This document shows, piece by piece, positions 1-11,605 of a DNA stretch of 64,000 nucleotides. Position numbers and translations under genes: made by a program. Under the pieces are notes generated by a model. It did not search any database and was not told where the DNA came from. It was given only the letters and a program-made list of their open reading frames with translations. The DNA comes from Volvariella volvacea V23. Taxonomy: Eukaryota; Basidiomycota; Agaricomycetes; Agaricales; Pluteaceae. The DNA is taken from positions 205,766-269,765 of the forward strand of contig KB722768.1 of the NCBI GenBank assembly GCA_000349905.1. Reading direction: 5' to 3'. Position 1 is the stretch's first letter, and the number at the start of each line of letters is the position of its first letter.

Positions 1-1228
1 ATACAAGGTGAGGTTGGTGTGGCGGGGTCTGATACTGCTGCTGGGGCCGCGGAGCGATGGGCATATACGCTGGGTGTTGATGGGACATCGTCTGAGCTTG
101 CTGGAGATGTGGTTGCACTGGCACAGTTGACTGTGGTACTGAAGCGGGTTTAACCGGCTGTATGGCGCTCCCGCTTGTGGATGGGGGAGGTAATCCACCA
201 GAAATTTCTGGATTTCTAGTGCGTGTCTGGACAAACGGTGATTGTTCTATGATTTCTGCCACCCGGGCCCTAATCGAGGGATTCGCAGCCACGAGTGCTC
301 GAACTTGCTGTTGAAGCTCCTCTGACATTTCGTACAGAGGGGCAACAGCAGCAACAGGGGCAGCAGAAACAGAAACGGGAGCAGGAGGGGATGGTGGCGG
401 TGGCGGTAGTTCCTGCACTTCCTGTGGTACGGGTGGTGGCGGAAGACTAGCCTGAGGTACCTGTGTGTCATGGGTGGGTGGGGCTTGCGGTGGTCCTATT
501 GCAGCGACAATTCTCTTATGTTCATGGGTAGGAACCAGAGAGAAAGGGTTTCGGAAACCAGGAGGGTCATTTGGTGCCTCACTGGGAGGAGCAGGGTTGG
601 GAAGGAGTGGATGGGGAGAGTGTAAGGAAATCGCAGAGTGAGGCTCGCTTGGCGAGGACGGGTATAGGAGGGTGTGGTCAGTTGGCGTGGGCTTATCCTG
701 CTGGGTGACAGGTGAGAGGGCAGTGGTGGGTGGGTTGGATGAAGCCAACGTAGGTGAAGATAGCGGAGAAATGTGAGCAGTAGTTGGTATTGTGCTTGAA
801 TCAGGGGATTGAGATGGGAGCGTAGCTGCGCTGACGGATGCAGCAGGCAGTGCTGCGTCGAGCGTTGGATCACTTGAACTTGGTTGTAGAGACGATATAA
901 TTGGCTCAATTGATGACGCCACAGGTAGTTGCTGGGCTTCCATTGCACTCACGACTCTAAAGTCTGTTATTGCTCTGTGTTGCGGGATTTGCACAACTAG
1001 TGGGACGCCACCTCGGGACCGAGAGTGGACAAGAGAGAAGTGGTCTGCTGTACTTGCGACGATAGCCGTACTATTGTGGACGTTGGGAGGAGGATAGGCT
1101 GGGTGGTTCGAGTTGGAAGAAGGAAGCTGAGATCAATGTTGTGGCTGAGTCAGTTGGGTGTGTACTTTAGGAAAAAGTAAACATACCGTTTTTGGTCGAT
1201 GCCCTTCCCCACGATAAGCCATCTCCAT
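1..1228 (-). CDS. Pro/Ser/Gln-rich protein of unknown function, 5' part (gene runs off the left edge)
   Basis: I do not recognise this gene. Exon 1 (1228-1187) encodes 14 residues beginning MEMAYRGEG and ends at a clean GTATGT donor. A 60-nt intron with a CTGAC branch site ends at CTCAG, and exon 2 runs open from 1126 to the window edge, giving about 389 codons in view. The protein is low in complexity: long Pro/Ser/Thr tracts, a run of about eight prolines near codon 250, and Gln-rich segments at the edge. The one helical-looking patch reads YEMSEELQQQVRALVAAN. It looks like a disordered regulatory or transcription-associated protein, but any domain lies outside the window. An in-frame ATG at 943 could be an internal start. 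The two-exon start is preferred because the frame stays open upstream and the splice signals and phase (0/0) agree. Confidence 0.6.
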
Positions 1229-1704
1229 CGCCAGTACGGTGCGCGTTGCTTGACCTTAAATTTGGTGTGCAAGGTGTTTTGACGATCAGGCTGCTCGATG
1301 AGCGGACTTTTTTTGGCTCGCGATCGCGGCTGGCTGTAGTTTTACGCGTAGCAGCGTGGCGGAAAAAAGCTTTGGCCGCGGGTGTATGTAGGATGGCTCA
1401 CACCTCTCTCAGACGCGACAAGAGGTGCAAGAGGAGCGAGAGCGAGGTCAACACGCGTCGACTCTATTCGGGCCTTGCTCATTGGGTACGTAAGTTGGCG
1501 AGCCTAATTAACGGTCGTGTATAATTAGATCCCCCGACTGGTGTGCTAATCACGAGTCATCCGGATGGTGCGGCCAGCTATTCTAGAATAATGACAGTCA
1601 TTGGAAGCTTGAATATAGCGTGCTAATAGGACGGATACATGTATCATACAACTTCCGCGAAGTTATGCACATTTAGAAGAACAACAGCCGCCGAGTGGGG
1701 ATTC
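1229..1704. other. Intergenic, divergent side of the edge gene and 3' side of the hydrolase
   Basis: This stretch holds the upstream region of the left-edge gene and the 3' flank of the alpha/beta hydrolase. An open frame on the plus strand at 1192-1524 begins with TTG, shows no protein-like pattern and overlaps exon 1 of the edge gene. No RNA gene or repeat was seen. Confidence 0.6.
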
Positions 1705-3071
1705 TCATCCACTTTCTCTAAATCCCTCAACAAGCCACGAAATAGTAACGTCCATAATCTCCCCAACATCAGGTTCCTTCCCTCCAGCAGCAGCAAAATC
1801 GCACAGCAAATCCTCATGGACTCCATTTTTCTGCACAACCAAATCGACTCTCCCATGCCATTTCTTCAATCTCTCGCCGACGATTACTATACTCTCCTTC
1901 AAACACTCCAACTCGCCAGCTACGATAAAGATCCTTTCTACAACATTTTGTGCACCCTTGTACCAATCTTCTGGGCTGCGCAAGGGATCTATGTATGGAA
2001 TTCCGGATTCCGAGACGTCGACGAGGACTGCGCGACCCCATTGATGGAGTCTGAGAAAGTTGATCGTGTCCGTTGTATTTGCAGGATGAGATCCATGGGC
2101 AAGACTTTTGTCGACCAACAACATAGTCCAAGGGGATATCATATACATTCCACCAAGGCAACCATTTAGCGGAACCGGCGGAACATCTTCAAGTGGATGG
2201 ATTAGGTGCGAGAGTAGCTGAAGCATGAGATTCGCTCCTGAAGAGTCCCCAATGAAATTGATATCTTCCGCTCTAGTTCCCGATGCGAGGAGGTGGGATA
2301 GGGCAGCAGAAATTTCTTTTAGCTGGCCAGGAAAAACTTTGTCTGTGATAAGTGCTTCAAGTTGATTACCAGTTCGTAAGGTCGTCAGTGAGTGTAGAAT
2401 CTAATAATCAAGACGCACAATAATTCAAGACTGCAACGCCGACGTCCAGACCTTTGGCCTTGAGCTTGGCATGGATATACTCTAAAAAGTCCAACATGAA
2501 ATCTTGCATCGGAACTGCGAACGCGCCCCCTGCAAACCCAGGCGTTAGCACATCCGACCTCACGCACGACGACACACCCCAAATTCCACACATACCATGA
2601 CAATAGACAATCACCTTTTCCTTCCTCTTCTCCCCAACCCAAAGCAGCCTCGTATCTTCCCCCACCTCCTCAACCATATTCTTCCTATCTTCCTTCTTCT
2701 TCACCCAGACTTCGTAATTCTCCAACGTCGACTTGGGGAGCATATACTGGATTTGTTGGCTATTGAGTCGCTTTATGAGGAATTGAGTCGAGGTGTCGCT
2801 GAGAATGCGTTTCCATGATTTGAACGAGTTGTGTTTGGTGAATGGGGACGTTATGAGGCTCCAGATGAGTGCGAGGGCTGTAGGTCATGAATGGATGTTC
2901 AGAAGGAAATGAGAGTCAGATCGCGGGTGCAGATTGCAGAGCCATCTTTGGGGAGGATAACTAGGCAAACAAGCAAAACTCACGAAGCTGCAATATCGTA
3001 CTAAAGACCTGAACCCGCTCCAAAAGAGTGACTTCTCCAAACCGTCTCCTGGGCGAATTTTGAGTCGACAT
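1705..3071 (-). CDS. Alpha/beta hydrolase fold-3 esterase (HSL / steryl acetyl hydrolase type)
   Basis: Predicted serine esterase of the hormone-sensitive-lipase-like group. Four exons: 3071-2984, 2877-2596, 2529-2419 and 2342-1705. Phases agree throughout and give 372 residues, normal for the family. Seen in the sequence: the oxyanion-hole motif HGGAF (its first Gly codon is split by intron 2), the nucleophile motif GDSSGAN, a likely acid residue in the segment YIDPLRSPEDW, and a C-terminal GVHED that supplies the catalytic His. The N-terminus carries a hydrophobic stretch (LPALALIWSLITSPF) that may anchor it to a membrane, as in fungal steryl deacetylases. The substrate cannot be told from sequence. 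The start at 3071 is the first ATG that keeps the frame; an open frame upstream to 3306 is less convincing. Confidence 0.85.
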
Positions 3072-4076
3072 TGTGATAATTTGCAGGCAGAAGGACGAAA
3101 ATAAGGGTCTCAGAAATAGACTTGAAGAACGCAGACGAGCACAAATTTAGATTTGGCCGTGCGCGAGTGGTACCAATAAATACAATGCCGAGGAGAAACC
3201 AGGGAGGAAGAGGAACTAGAATAGACCCGCTCTTTCGTCCGAGGTAGAGAGTAGTAAGGATAGGCTGGAAATGCACGGTCACAGGCGGAGCCTGCACGAC
3301 CCACATAACACCTTTATATCATCTCGACACCCACGCATGGCGACAGAGAATCACGCTGACCCGGGTCGAACCCACTGGCACGAGGACACTGCCATCAAGT
3401 CGGAAACCTGCCAACGAACCATCTCTTTGGAGAAATCAAAGCAATGATCGAGGGCTTGGTGACCGGTACCCCCGAGCGGCGAGTCTTTGGGCGCGGGGGG
3501 CAGGGGTGCGTGCCGATGAGTGAAGTAATCCACTGGCATGATCACCGTTGGTCGTCAGAGATGCCGATCTTCTTGCGTTGATGATTCAGGGTCATCATGT
3601 CAGTGGTGGCGTGCTTGGTTGGTTTCCGTTGGGTGCTTACAGAAAGCTATGTGACTAAGTAGATGCTACATTTCAAGCTCTACACTCGTGTTGACGTGGA
3701 GCTAGTGTTCTTGTGGATAATATGCATGTGCCAGTGGTGTGTTGATTTGGCCGAATTATTGAATTAGGGCTGCATCATCATGCACATCCACACCAACTCG
3801 CTCGGCAGCTTCTATTATAGAAGGGGTACTGATGCCTAAGTCTGGGATGCTTGGGCAGCCGAGTCGTTCGCGGGTATAAAGCAATGGTTACATGATCATG
3901 CTATGCTATGAAACTATGAGTGGTGTCCTATCTGGTATACATGCTATATGCTACTAATTAATTATTACAATATATCTATAATTAATGCATAAGAGTGTTC
4001 TAATATCCAATAAATCATACAAACCCGCAGCAGCATCAACACTCCAAGGTCCGAGTCCGAGTCCAAGTCAGTCCGA
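3072..4076. other. Intergenic, no supported gene
   Basis: Upstream region of the alpha/beta hydrolase and 3' flank of the next minus-strand gene. Short open frames near 3110-3545 show no family pattern. The part after about 3600 becomes AT-rich. Nothing else was seen. Confidence 0.55.
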
Positions 4077-6616
4077 TCAACTAAATCCCCGCAGCCCTCC
4101 CCCTTCGTCCTTCTCCAGGTCAAGTACCACCATGGAATTCGGTTTAGGCGGTGGAACACCCTCCAACTCTAATCCTCTTACAGGACTCACACTCTTCATC
4201 GCTCTAATCGGCCTCCTAGTCCTCGTCCTACCTCGTTGGACGCTGCCAAATGGGGTATTCTGCACCGAACGAGGCGGAAGTCCCGTTATGCTCTCCATCC
4301 CTCTCGTAGCCACGGACACGTCCCTCTTCTCCTTCACAGCATCCCTTCCGTCATCTGCTATACTCCTAACTGTGCCATCCGCGTGGGTCACACGATCTGT
4401 ATTTGCTCCTTCGAATCTATTATTCATACTGACAGCACTCTTCCCGCCAATAATTCGACTCGGCCTTCTTGCCCCGACGTGTCCATATCGTTTAAGCGTG
4501 CGGAGAATCAGAAAGAGGTAAATCAGCCCCAGAGCGAATATGGCTGTGATGGCGATTCGAGTACCGAGAGCGCCTGATGGGGGTAGTGGTGGTCGAACCT
4601 CTGGATCAGCGGTGGAACCTGTTCTCCAGACAAAGGAGAAAATGGAAATAACAAAGAGGATCATCGCCCTGCCAAAGATAGTAACCGAAGACGAAAGCAG
4701 GAGTCAGCGAAGCGGAATCGAAGTAGAGTATATTATAAGACGTACCATGACATCCAAACTCCTGGCATAGCAAGGAATACCCAGACGTTCCATAGTACAG
4801 CGGTTTTATTCTTCCCTGCCTCCTGCAACAACGCTCGTTGAAGTGAACCAAATTGGAGGGTAGTGAAATAAGGACCTACCTCTGCCCAACGTGAAGCACG
4901 AATCATGCTGCGCATAGTTCCGAACCGAAGAATATACATGCAGCCATACGATAGACTCATAGTTGCGCAGACGAGTGACATCAGCGCCGGGGTCCGTGTT
5001 AATGGGTCTTCAGCTGCGCTTGGTACTTGGAACATCGTTAATATTGCCCTATCACGCATAATAAGTATCAGGGAAAACCTGAAAGAATAAATGACTTACG
5101 ATAACAACAAAGCCGAAACAAGGTTAAGTGTCTTCCATTCTCGCAATAGCGAGTCTATGAACGCCTCCCAAGAATGCTTAAATCGAATCAACGCTGGAGA
5201 AACATATGCTGGCGTCCAATCCTCAGGTGAAGGGAGAGGTGCTGGAACGCCTAGACTAGATCCAGCCAACGGTGCAGCGGCGACTTGTGATGCAACTCCC
5301 AATCCAGTAGCAATACCATGTCTCGGCGATGCATCGCCTGTAACCCTCAATGGGTGGCTCATCGCGTGAGCTGTGCTGCGATTCAATGCCGCAGCGGCAG
5401 CGTCTGCTGCAGATGGGATCAAATAGCTTCCACCACCACCACCACGGGATTCGATCATTCTTTGGATATCGGGTTTGCTCACTTCTGCGTCTTCGAAGAT
5501 TCTTGCTACGCGGGAGAAGTACATCGCTGGCAGCCAGAGCAGGAAGTTGAGGTACATCAGTCTTGGAAGTGTTTCCGTAAGGAAGAGTCGAAAGTTTGCC
5601 ATCGTATTTTGGGGGATGACATCCTCGCATTGCATCCGACTAGATTGGGACGAGTCAGACGACGGAGGACTGACTCCTATCTCCGGGTCGGGGCTAGGTT
5701 GCCGGCGGATCGTAAATCCCCAATACGTGAACTGGAAATGAGCGCGAATCTCAAATGGGTCGATAGGTATAAACGGTTCCTCGAAGCGGGAGGGTACTTC
5801 GTGTCGGTGCAATCCAGTGGAAACAGAGAGGTCATGGAGGAGTTGCCGAGGTGACCTAGTATGGTTATTTTGTGATGGCCTCGAACTGGATGATGGGGGT
5901 TTTGGGGGCCGACTCCGGTCCCGTTCGCTGTTGCCTCTGTAATGCAATTGGTAATCTGCACGTATGGATCTCGCTGCCGCAGCGCGCAGAGCAGCATCAT
6001 GTACAACACCTAGTGCACCCTGTTGAGAAATGTATAGATATTGCTAAGCAAAGTACTCACTAATCCGGCTGCCAGGCGTGGTAGTTGGTAAAGACTGAGT
6101 GACTTCTGCAAAGGATACTCGGTGTATTGGGTCGTTTCCTGTGGAGCGTTCCGGTGAGATGTCTGGCGGTCGTAAGCGAGCTTGGAGATGTTGGATCCAA
6201 GATTGCGATAACGCTGGGGAGTCGGGCTCAGTGCTAGGAAGAGCTGGCATAGATATAGTTCCATCAAAGCTCCTCCTTTGCTTGAAACCCCGGAAGGGAG
6301 CTGTCATCGTGGGTGGTAAAGCAGATAGTTTATCTGATGCTGTTTGACGAGAAGATCCTTGTGATGGTGGAGAGTCCTCTATATAATGATGAGTCGACTT
6401 TAATCCAGAGTAGAAAACCCGCGTACCATGAGGTTTCAAGTTGTTGACATCCGGAGGTCCTGAAAGTTCAATCAGTCATTATGTCAAAATCAGAGTTATG
6501 GCATTACCTCCTTCCATTCTTGGGAAGGGTATGTCGTTGGCTGCGAATGGCACAGAGTGTAGATCGGCGAGATGAGACTGAGATAATGTGCTTTCGTCGT
6601 TGACGGGTGTACTCAT
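4077..6616 (-). CDS. Multi-pass membrane protein of unknown function (fungal-specific)
   Basis: Multi-exon gene starting MSTPVNDES at 6616 and ending in TGA at 4077. The N-terminal part is polar and disordered. Four or five hydrophobic segments follow: LPRLMYLNFLLWLPAMYF, ALMSLVCATMSLSYGCMYI, a long one around LWNVWVFLAMPGVWMSW that continues after an intron into AMILFVISIFSFVW, and RIAITAIFALGLIYLFLIL. The tail is basic. Introns before LTMFQV, before EAGKNKT and before AMILFV all keep frame. Exons 1-2 (MSTP... into PPDVNNLKPHG) also join cleanly. One junction does not: around 6057-6100 the exon reads SFAEVTQSLPTTTPG in one frame, while the next exon (GALGVVHDAALRAAA) fits the neighbouring frame LPRLAAGL. 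A missed intron or a one-base error lies there. The residues around the membrane segments recall conserved uncharacterised Agaricomycete proteins. No function is assigned. Confidence 0.7.
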
Positions 6617-8888
6617 GATGCAAAGCAAGGAAGATGAGCCAAGAGACAACGTTGGCCAGTTATATAAGTTGCATCTAATCACCGAGCACACAACCAGGTA
6701 ACCCTTACCACACTGCCTCCTGCGCTGAGGTGCCGAGCCGCCAAAAGGGCTGTATCAACCACTTTTGTCAATCCTCGGTCCGCAAACATGAACTCGGATG
6801 ACATAAGCTGACTAGGTGGAAAACTGGTCACGAATTAAAGGAAGCTTGCCCATGGCGACAATCGAGCAAAACCGGACAGATGTAGGTACTACCGGACGAA
6901 GAAATCCGCTAGCCGAAGATTGGGGCCGTTTGCAGATAGTGACGTTCCCGGACTCAGCTCCGAGGATCATTTTTTGTACGTGGTGCAGCTGACCGCGCCT
7001 TACGGGTGGGCATAAACAGCACCCAGAGTGCGGTAACGACTATCACATCAACCTGCTCACAGACAGCTCAACATCCTGTAGACCAACTATGCACCCGACC
7101 AGCGCCTGGAGCACCCAAAGGAATCGAGATGTGCATCGAACTAGCACACCGCATTCTTTCAGCTCCGGACTTCACGCCGCAATAGAATGATTTAGGGAGG
7201 TTAAGAGCATGGTGCTCAACGGAAATCCGGAATACTGCTTGTGATGGGGCGCCTGCTCAAGCTCAACCACTTTGGTGAGATGGGTTTTACTCACGTGTAG
7301 GATCATCGCCATCTCCATTGAGTCCTAGTTTCGAGGGTTTTTTCTATGACCGTTCCATCCATGGAAATTGTAAAAGCAGTACCAGCCGTGTTATCGCATC
7401 AACCACGTCCAAGCTTGCAAGTAACTCCAGCGAAAAGATCGTGGATTCGAGGCCGCGACTTCTGGAACGATCTCATCCGCAGTAATAGATAGAAGAAAAG
7501 GCCGTAGATATATGAAATCCGTGTCGCATGGTGGTAGTACTGCTGTGGTCAATGGCACGGCACTGGGCGTACCGCGGGGGAAAGTGTGGTCATATTTGCC
7601 CTCATTTGAACGACGGCCCGCACGGTCCCCGCCCTCTCCCGAGTGCAAGATGTTAGCTGTGTATTCTTGCCAAACTTGTGAACGCAAGGAATGTCACGTT
7701 CAGTCTCTACTAGATATTTTCTTCTCTCAGGCTCAGCCTAACCGGAAGCAAAGAGCAGTCATGCTGAGTAACCCATCGTGTCCCACCCACACCGCTGTTT
7801 TCCCCTTGCCTTTCGCTTGCAATCTCAATTTCAAAGGGAGCAGTTACTGTACTATCCTGTATCACAGGATGCCGCAGTTTTGTCTACTGCACCATTCTAA
7901 TTTTTCTGAATCCTAACAAATAGCCGCACGTCTAGAACCTGAATCCCAAAATCAGCACTCTAACACGAGTTAGCACTGGCTAAACTTTGTTCAAATTATG
8001 GGATGGTATATTTCCCAAGAATAAATGGCAGAAATCTCTGATATCCAAAGTGTTAACAATAACACACGGGGGCTATAGACCTTGCTGATTCCACAGAAGA
8101 CATCAAGTCAAGAATTGAGGCATACCTGGGAAACTTCACTGTCATCTTTTCACGTTGCTTCGGTCATCCTGATGCTACGCATGAATCCCCGCGCATAACG
8201 GGTGACAATTATGTCCTGACCCACCGAATGTCGACGCTCATCATCAAACCTCCTTTTTTAGTTGATGTCCTGTCCCTCTCAATGCCGACTGGTGTCAGAC
8301 CATGTCGTATGTTCAATTCGCTGTCATAATCTTGCCACAAACTAAAATATCTACCCTGCACAGACTCAAGGATTATTAAGAGGGATGGAGGTACAGACCC
8401 TGTCGTAATCGGCAACAACTTCGTACGCTCTTCGTTCGTCAGATGTCTAAAGGGTCCTCATCAACTGAGAACTCAGCGGGATGCAAGAGAAGCTCCTGAG
8501 CCTGATTAAATTGTAACTCTGGCTTCGAGTTTTGACAGTATCTTGGTTCTTTATCGCGCGTTTAGAAATCCAGGGCGATAGATGGGAGTCGACATACCCG
8601 AGCCTAAAATACTCACACTGGAATGGCGCACATCAAGATTTGAATGCAAGCTGTCGAAATTGAGCGCCCGTCTGTGAATTATTGTCCACGGTGGGTGCAT
8701 TGTGATACACAAAAAAGAACGAAATCATTGCCCCAAAACATCCGGCAGAGAGATGCTAACATGTACTAGTGCACGACTTTGAGCGGTGCGGCTGTCGCGG
8801 AAGATTTGCATAACGATCAAGGGGAATCGAGAACGATATAAAGAGGGCACTTCCAGCGCAAATGTCGCCCCGGCGATTCAACCTCACA
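6617..8888. other. Gene-poor intergenic stretch
   Basis: Over 2 kb without a gene I can support. An ATG-initiated frame at 7512-7916 (134 codons) lacks any recognisable motif, splice pattern or compositional bias and is left out. No transposon ends, inverted repeats or RNA genes were recognised. The last 60 bases are the promoter of the small secreted-protein gene. Confidence 0.5.
8837..8842 (+). promoter_or_regulatory. TATA box of the first small secreted-protein gene
   Basis: TATAAA lies 47 nt upstream of the ATG at 8889. The spacing suggests a short 5' UTR. Comparable boxes precede two of the other tiny secreted-protein genes in this window. Confidence 0.55.
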
Positions 8889-9178
8889 ATGTCTTTCAAA
8901 CACACTATTCAACTTGCCATTGTACTTGGCATTGTTGCCCTTGCAGGCGTCTCCTCTAGTGCTCCAGCACCAGCTTGTACATTCACTGTGTTTCTGCTCG
9001 TTGTGCGGTTGGACTAACACTTGGTATTACAGGCCCGACTGTTGAACCCGGACGTCTCGATCCCGCGTGCGGTCCAGTGGTGAGCTCAAGAGCTGTGTAC
9101 TTATAGAATAGTCTTCAATTTTCAATCATCCTTCAGGGCCCTATCATCATAGACCCAGGCTTGTTGGGCAGCTCTTAA
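8889..9178 (+). CDS. Small secreted protein A (58 residues, two cysteines)
   Basis: Three exons, 8889-8976, 9033-9079 and 9137-9178, with GTACAT/GTGAGC donors, TACAG/TTCAG acceptors and matching phases (1, then 0). The product is 58 residues. A clear signal peptide (MSFKHTIQLAIVLGIVALAG) ends near SSSAPA. The mature part begins APACPTVEP, carries a second Cys in DPACGPV, and ends with hydrophobic IIIDPGLLGSS. A TATA box lies 47 nt upstream. No known domain is present. The mature C-P...C pattern after a short AP-rich segment resembles proteins C and D at 21.7 and 22.7 kb, so they may form one lineage-specific family. Secretion is inferred from the signal peptide; the role is unknown. Because the longest exon is 88 nt, simple ORF scanning would miss this gene. 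Confidence 0.65.
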
Positions 9179-11151
9179 GCTGCAACTATTCTCGAATTGA
9201 TTGCGCAGCTTGAAGAGCAACCAGCTCAATGATATAGCAAGAACGTTTCCACTTGTGACCGTTTTCCTTGTTTTCCTAATCCTTACATCTGTAACCTTGA
9301 ATTTGTCGCTGATAAATACGCAATAAAAAGTTGGAATTTTGGCAATTTGTACACTGTGTTCCGCCTCAAAGCTGCCATATTCTTTCTCATTTGCTTCTTT
9401 CTCGGTCTTCGTCGGCACCGTAAAACGGATTTCATACAGGCCTCAAACTTTCTAAATTGGTACCAGACGATCAATCTTAGCGATGCTGCGAGTCGTGAGA
9501 CGAAGTTTATTACACTGGTAAATAACCGACTCATCTGGACTTTATTTAGGTACGAGGTCATAGGGATCCCACCACATCTCTCCGACATTTGACAGCTGTG
9601 GGGAGTACTCCCGTCGGGGGTTGTACCTCTGCAGAAAGGAATCGACCCCTTTCACGAGAACTTGAGTCCTTTGATAGCAACTCCTTAATTGAATGGCAAC
9701 AGCATATTGAAGGCATGCTTCTCAAGAAGGATATAAAATCGCCTATCTAGATGTTTCGTGGCGGAATTCCCGAAATCCGAGGTGAAGACGCAATCAATTT
9801 TATAAGTACTGTCGTAGTCCATTGGGCTCACATGCCGAATTTGGGTTGTTTTTGTCTTGCCCTATGAATAGGAAAGAAATGGCTTGGCATGAGAGTAAAG
9901 CCCCATTCTTGCCGGGTGTCAAGGGTGTCATACTATTATGTGTGCAGAAACCTTGGAGCAAGATATGTGACTGAAATTCCTTAGCTTTTTTGCATACTAA
10001 GAAATAGTAAACCACCAGATTACTGTAGAGATAGTCTCTACGCGCGAATTTACTACGTCGTTTATATGGGTAGGTATATAAGCTCACCGGCATCTCTCGG
10101 CTTGCTATAGGATGCTAACTGTGAGATATGGATTACTATAATACCTTTAGTGATGATATCAGGTTCTGTCTATTTATCTGTACGTCCAGCATTGACATTC
10201 ACTAACAATAATTCACGCGACTCGAAGACAAATTAAAGAAGCGAACCAAGATCCATGCTAGCGGATTTCTATCCCTTTCTTTCAAGTTTGCAGAATTCCT
10301 TCTCAGGCCTCCAAAATTCGTGCACGCCAAGAATGCTTCCAAAACACTATCACCTAGGAGTTGGAGATCCAGAGTTGGAAGCATAATGTGACAAGCACGG
10401 AGGCTGCTGCATAGCAGTGGTGCCTAAATTAGCATCGACTCTGTGAATACCGCGTTGAACGTTAGATTGAGCCAAAATGCATCAGCGCCCAATACCTTTG
10501 TCAAGTTCGAACTCGTCCTCAAAACTTGACTTGATTTTTTTCCCCCACAGACCAGAGGACACATATTCATCCACCCCCTACCCCAGACCAAACCATACTC
10601 ATGACCTCGTAGCAAATCCAATTTAAATACCCAAAATATGTTGGGTATTAGCATTGTGCTTTCAAGAGCATAAGTAAATGTAAGTCAAGTCTCAAAATTT
10701 TGTACGCTACGTAGTTTCTCGGTTTCATTGTCTCGATGTCCCGTCTAGTTACAGTTCCGTCGCCTCCACCGTATACACTGCTTCTTACCTGTCTTGGTTA
10801 GTTTGTTTATACTTGTACTTTCCGAGGGGGCCCGTACTTAGCTACAGCCTTTAACAGAGTTTTAAAAAAAAGTCTCAAAATTTGTGGGTCTTTTCACCTT
10901 CCCTTTCTTCTCACTACCCTGTCAAACCCCTGACTTCAGAAGAGGTGAGTCTAAAGCTATCGCTACCACACAACCGAGAACTCCGAGTCTGAGGTCAAGC
11001 TAAGTGAGGCCAGGAAGCGATTCTTTACTATTCAGCCCTTGGAGCAAGAAGTTAAAGGCGAATCTCCCCTCTCAGGGGCATAGATGCGGCGTTAAGTACT
11101 AGATTGACAACGTCACAAAGGCAGATCCTATCTTCACTCACCGCCCTCACC
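9179..11151. other. Gene-poor, AT-rich intergenic stretch
   Basis: Almost 2 kb with no supported gene. Overlapping frames near 9283-9592 on both strands begin with non-ATG codons and show no family pattern. A TATATAA at about 10076 is not followed by a usable ORF. No transposon features were recognised, though decayed repeats cannot be excluded by eye. Confidence 0.5.
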
Positions 11152-11369
11152 ATGTCCAAGAGCTCCGTTATATTTTTCCTCCTCCTTGGCATATCTTATG
11201 CAGGCGCTATGGTGCTACCGGCCGAGCTCATACTTGAAAGCCGCAAGTATAACGGTTCGCCCGGTATAGTTTCCGTCTTCGTGATTCTAAGGATCATTAA
11301 AAACTCATGTGGTCACTAGAACCTGCCTTGAAACGGCAAACCCAGTTCAATGGCGTCCTGCGCTATTGA
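11152..11369 (+). CDS. Small secreted protein B (53 residues) with a dibasic site
   Basis: Two exons, 11152-11263 and 11320-11369, phase 1, give 53 residues. The first 19 or so form a signal peptide (MSKSSVIFFLLLGISYAGA). The mature part has no Cys. It contains a Lys-Arg pair followed by a ten-residue C-terminus (QTQFNGVLRY). Kex2-type proteases cut after Lys-Arg in the fungal secretory pathway, so a small released peptide is possible; that is inference. The intron has a GTATAG donor, weaker than usual, and no TATA box is evident. An unspliced reading would run 72 codons to a TAG at 11319. The existence of the gene is therefore less certain than that of A, C and D. Confidence 0.4.
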
Positions 11370-11605
11370 CGTTTTGCTGGATCGAATACAACTTGCTACT
11401 CTGTGATTATTAGATAGGCACAAGGACCCAAAAGTCCTTTGTTCGATTTGGCATGAATTGCTGGATGGGCTTGTCATGAACGCTCGTGCTAAATTACAGT
11501 AGAATCGCGTGCCAATTGAGCAAAACTATGTTCAGTAAGGGGTATCAACGACAACGATAAAAGAAACAAGATTACATAGCAAGGGCCATTCAACCACACG
11601 TACGC

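Noticed and set aside
1192..1524. Plus-strand open frame of 110 codons
   Set aside because: It begins with TTG, has no protein-like pattern and overlaps the spliced first exon of the left-edge gene.
3340..3400. A GGGTTCGACCC-like B box on the minus strand, suggesting a tRNA
   Set aside because: No matching T-stem, anticodon arm or acceptor stem could be drawn around it.
7512..7916. ATG-initiated frame of 134 codons in the gene-poor stretch
   Set aside because: No motif, no splice structure, no signal peptide and no compositional bias; probably chance.
9283..9592. Overlapping frames on both strands, possibly a decayed transposon
   Set aside because: Non-ATG starts and no transposase, integrase or reverse-transcriptase motif. 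A repeat search of the genome could reopen this.
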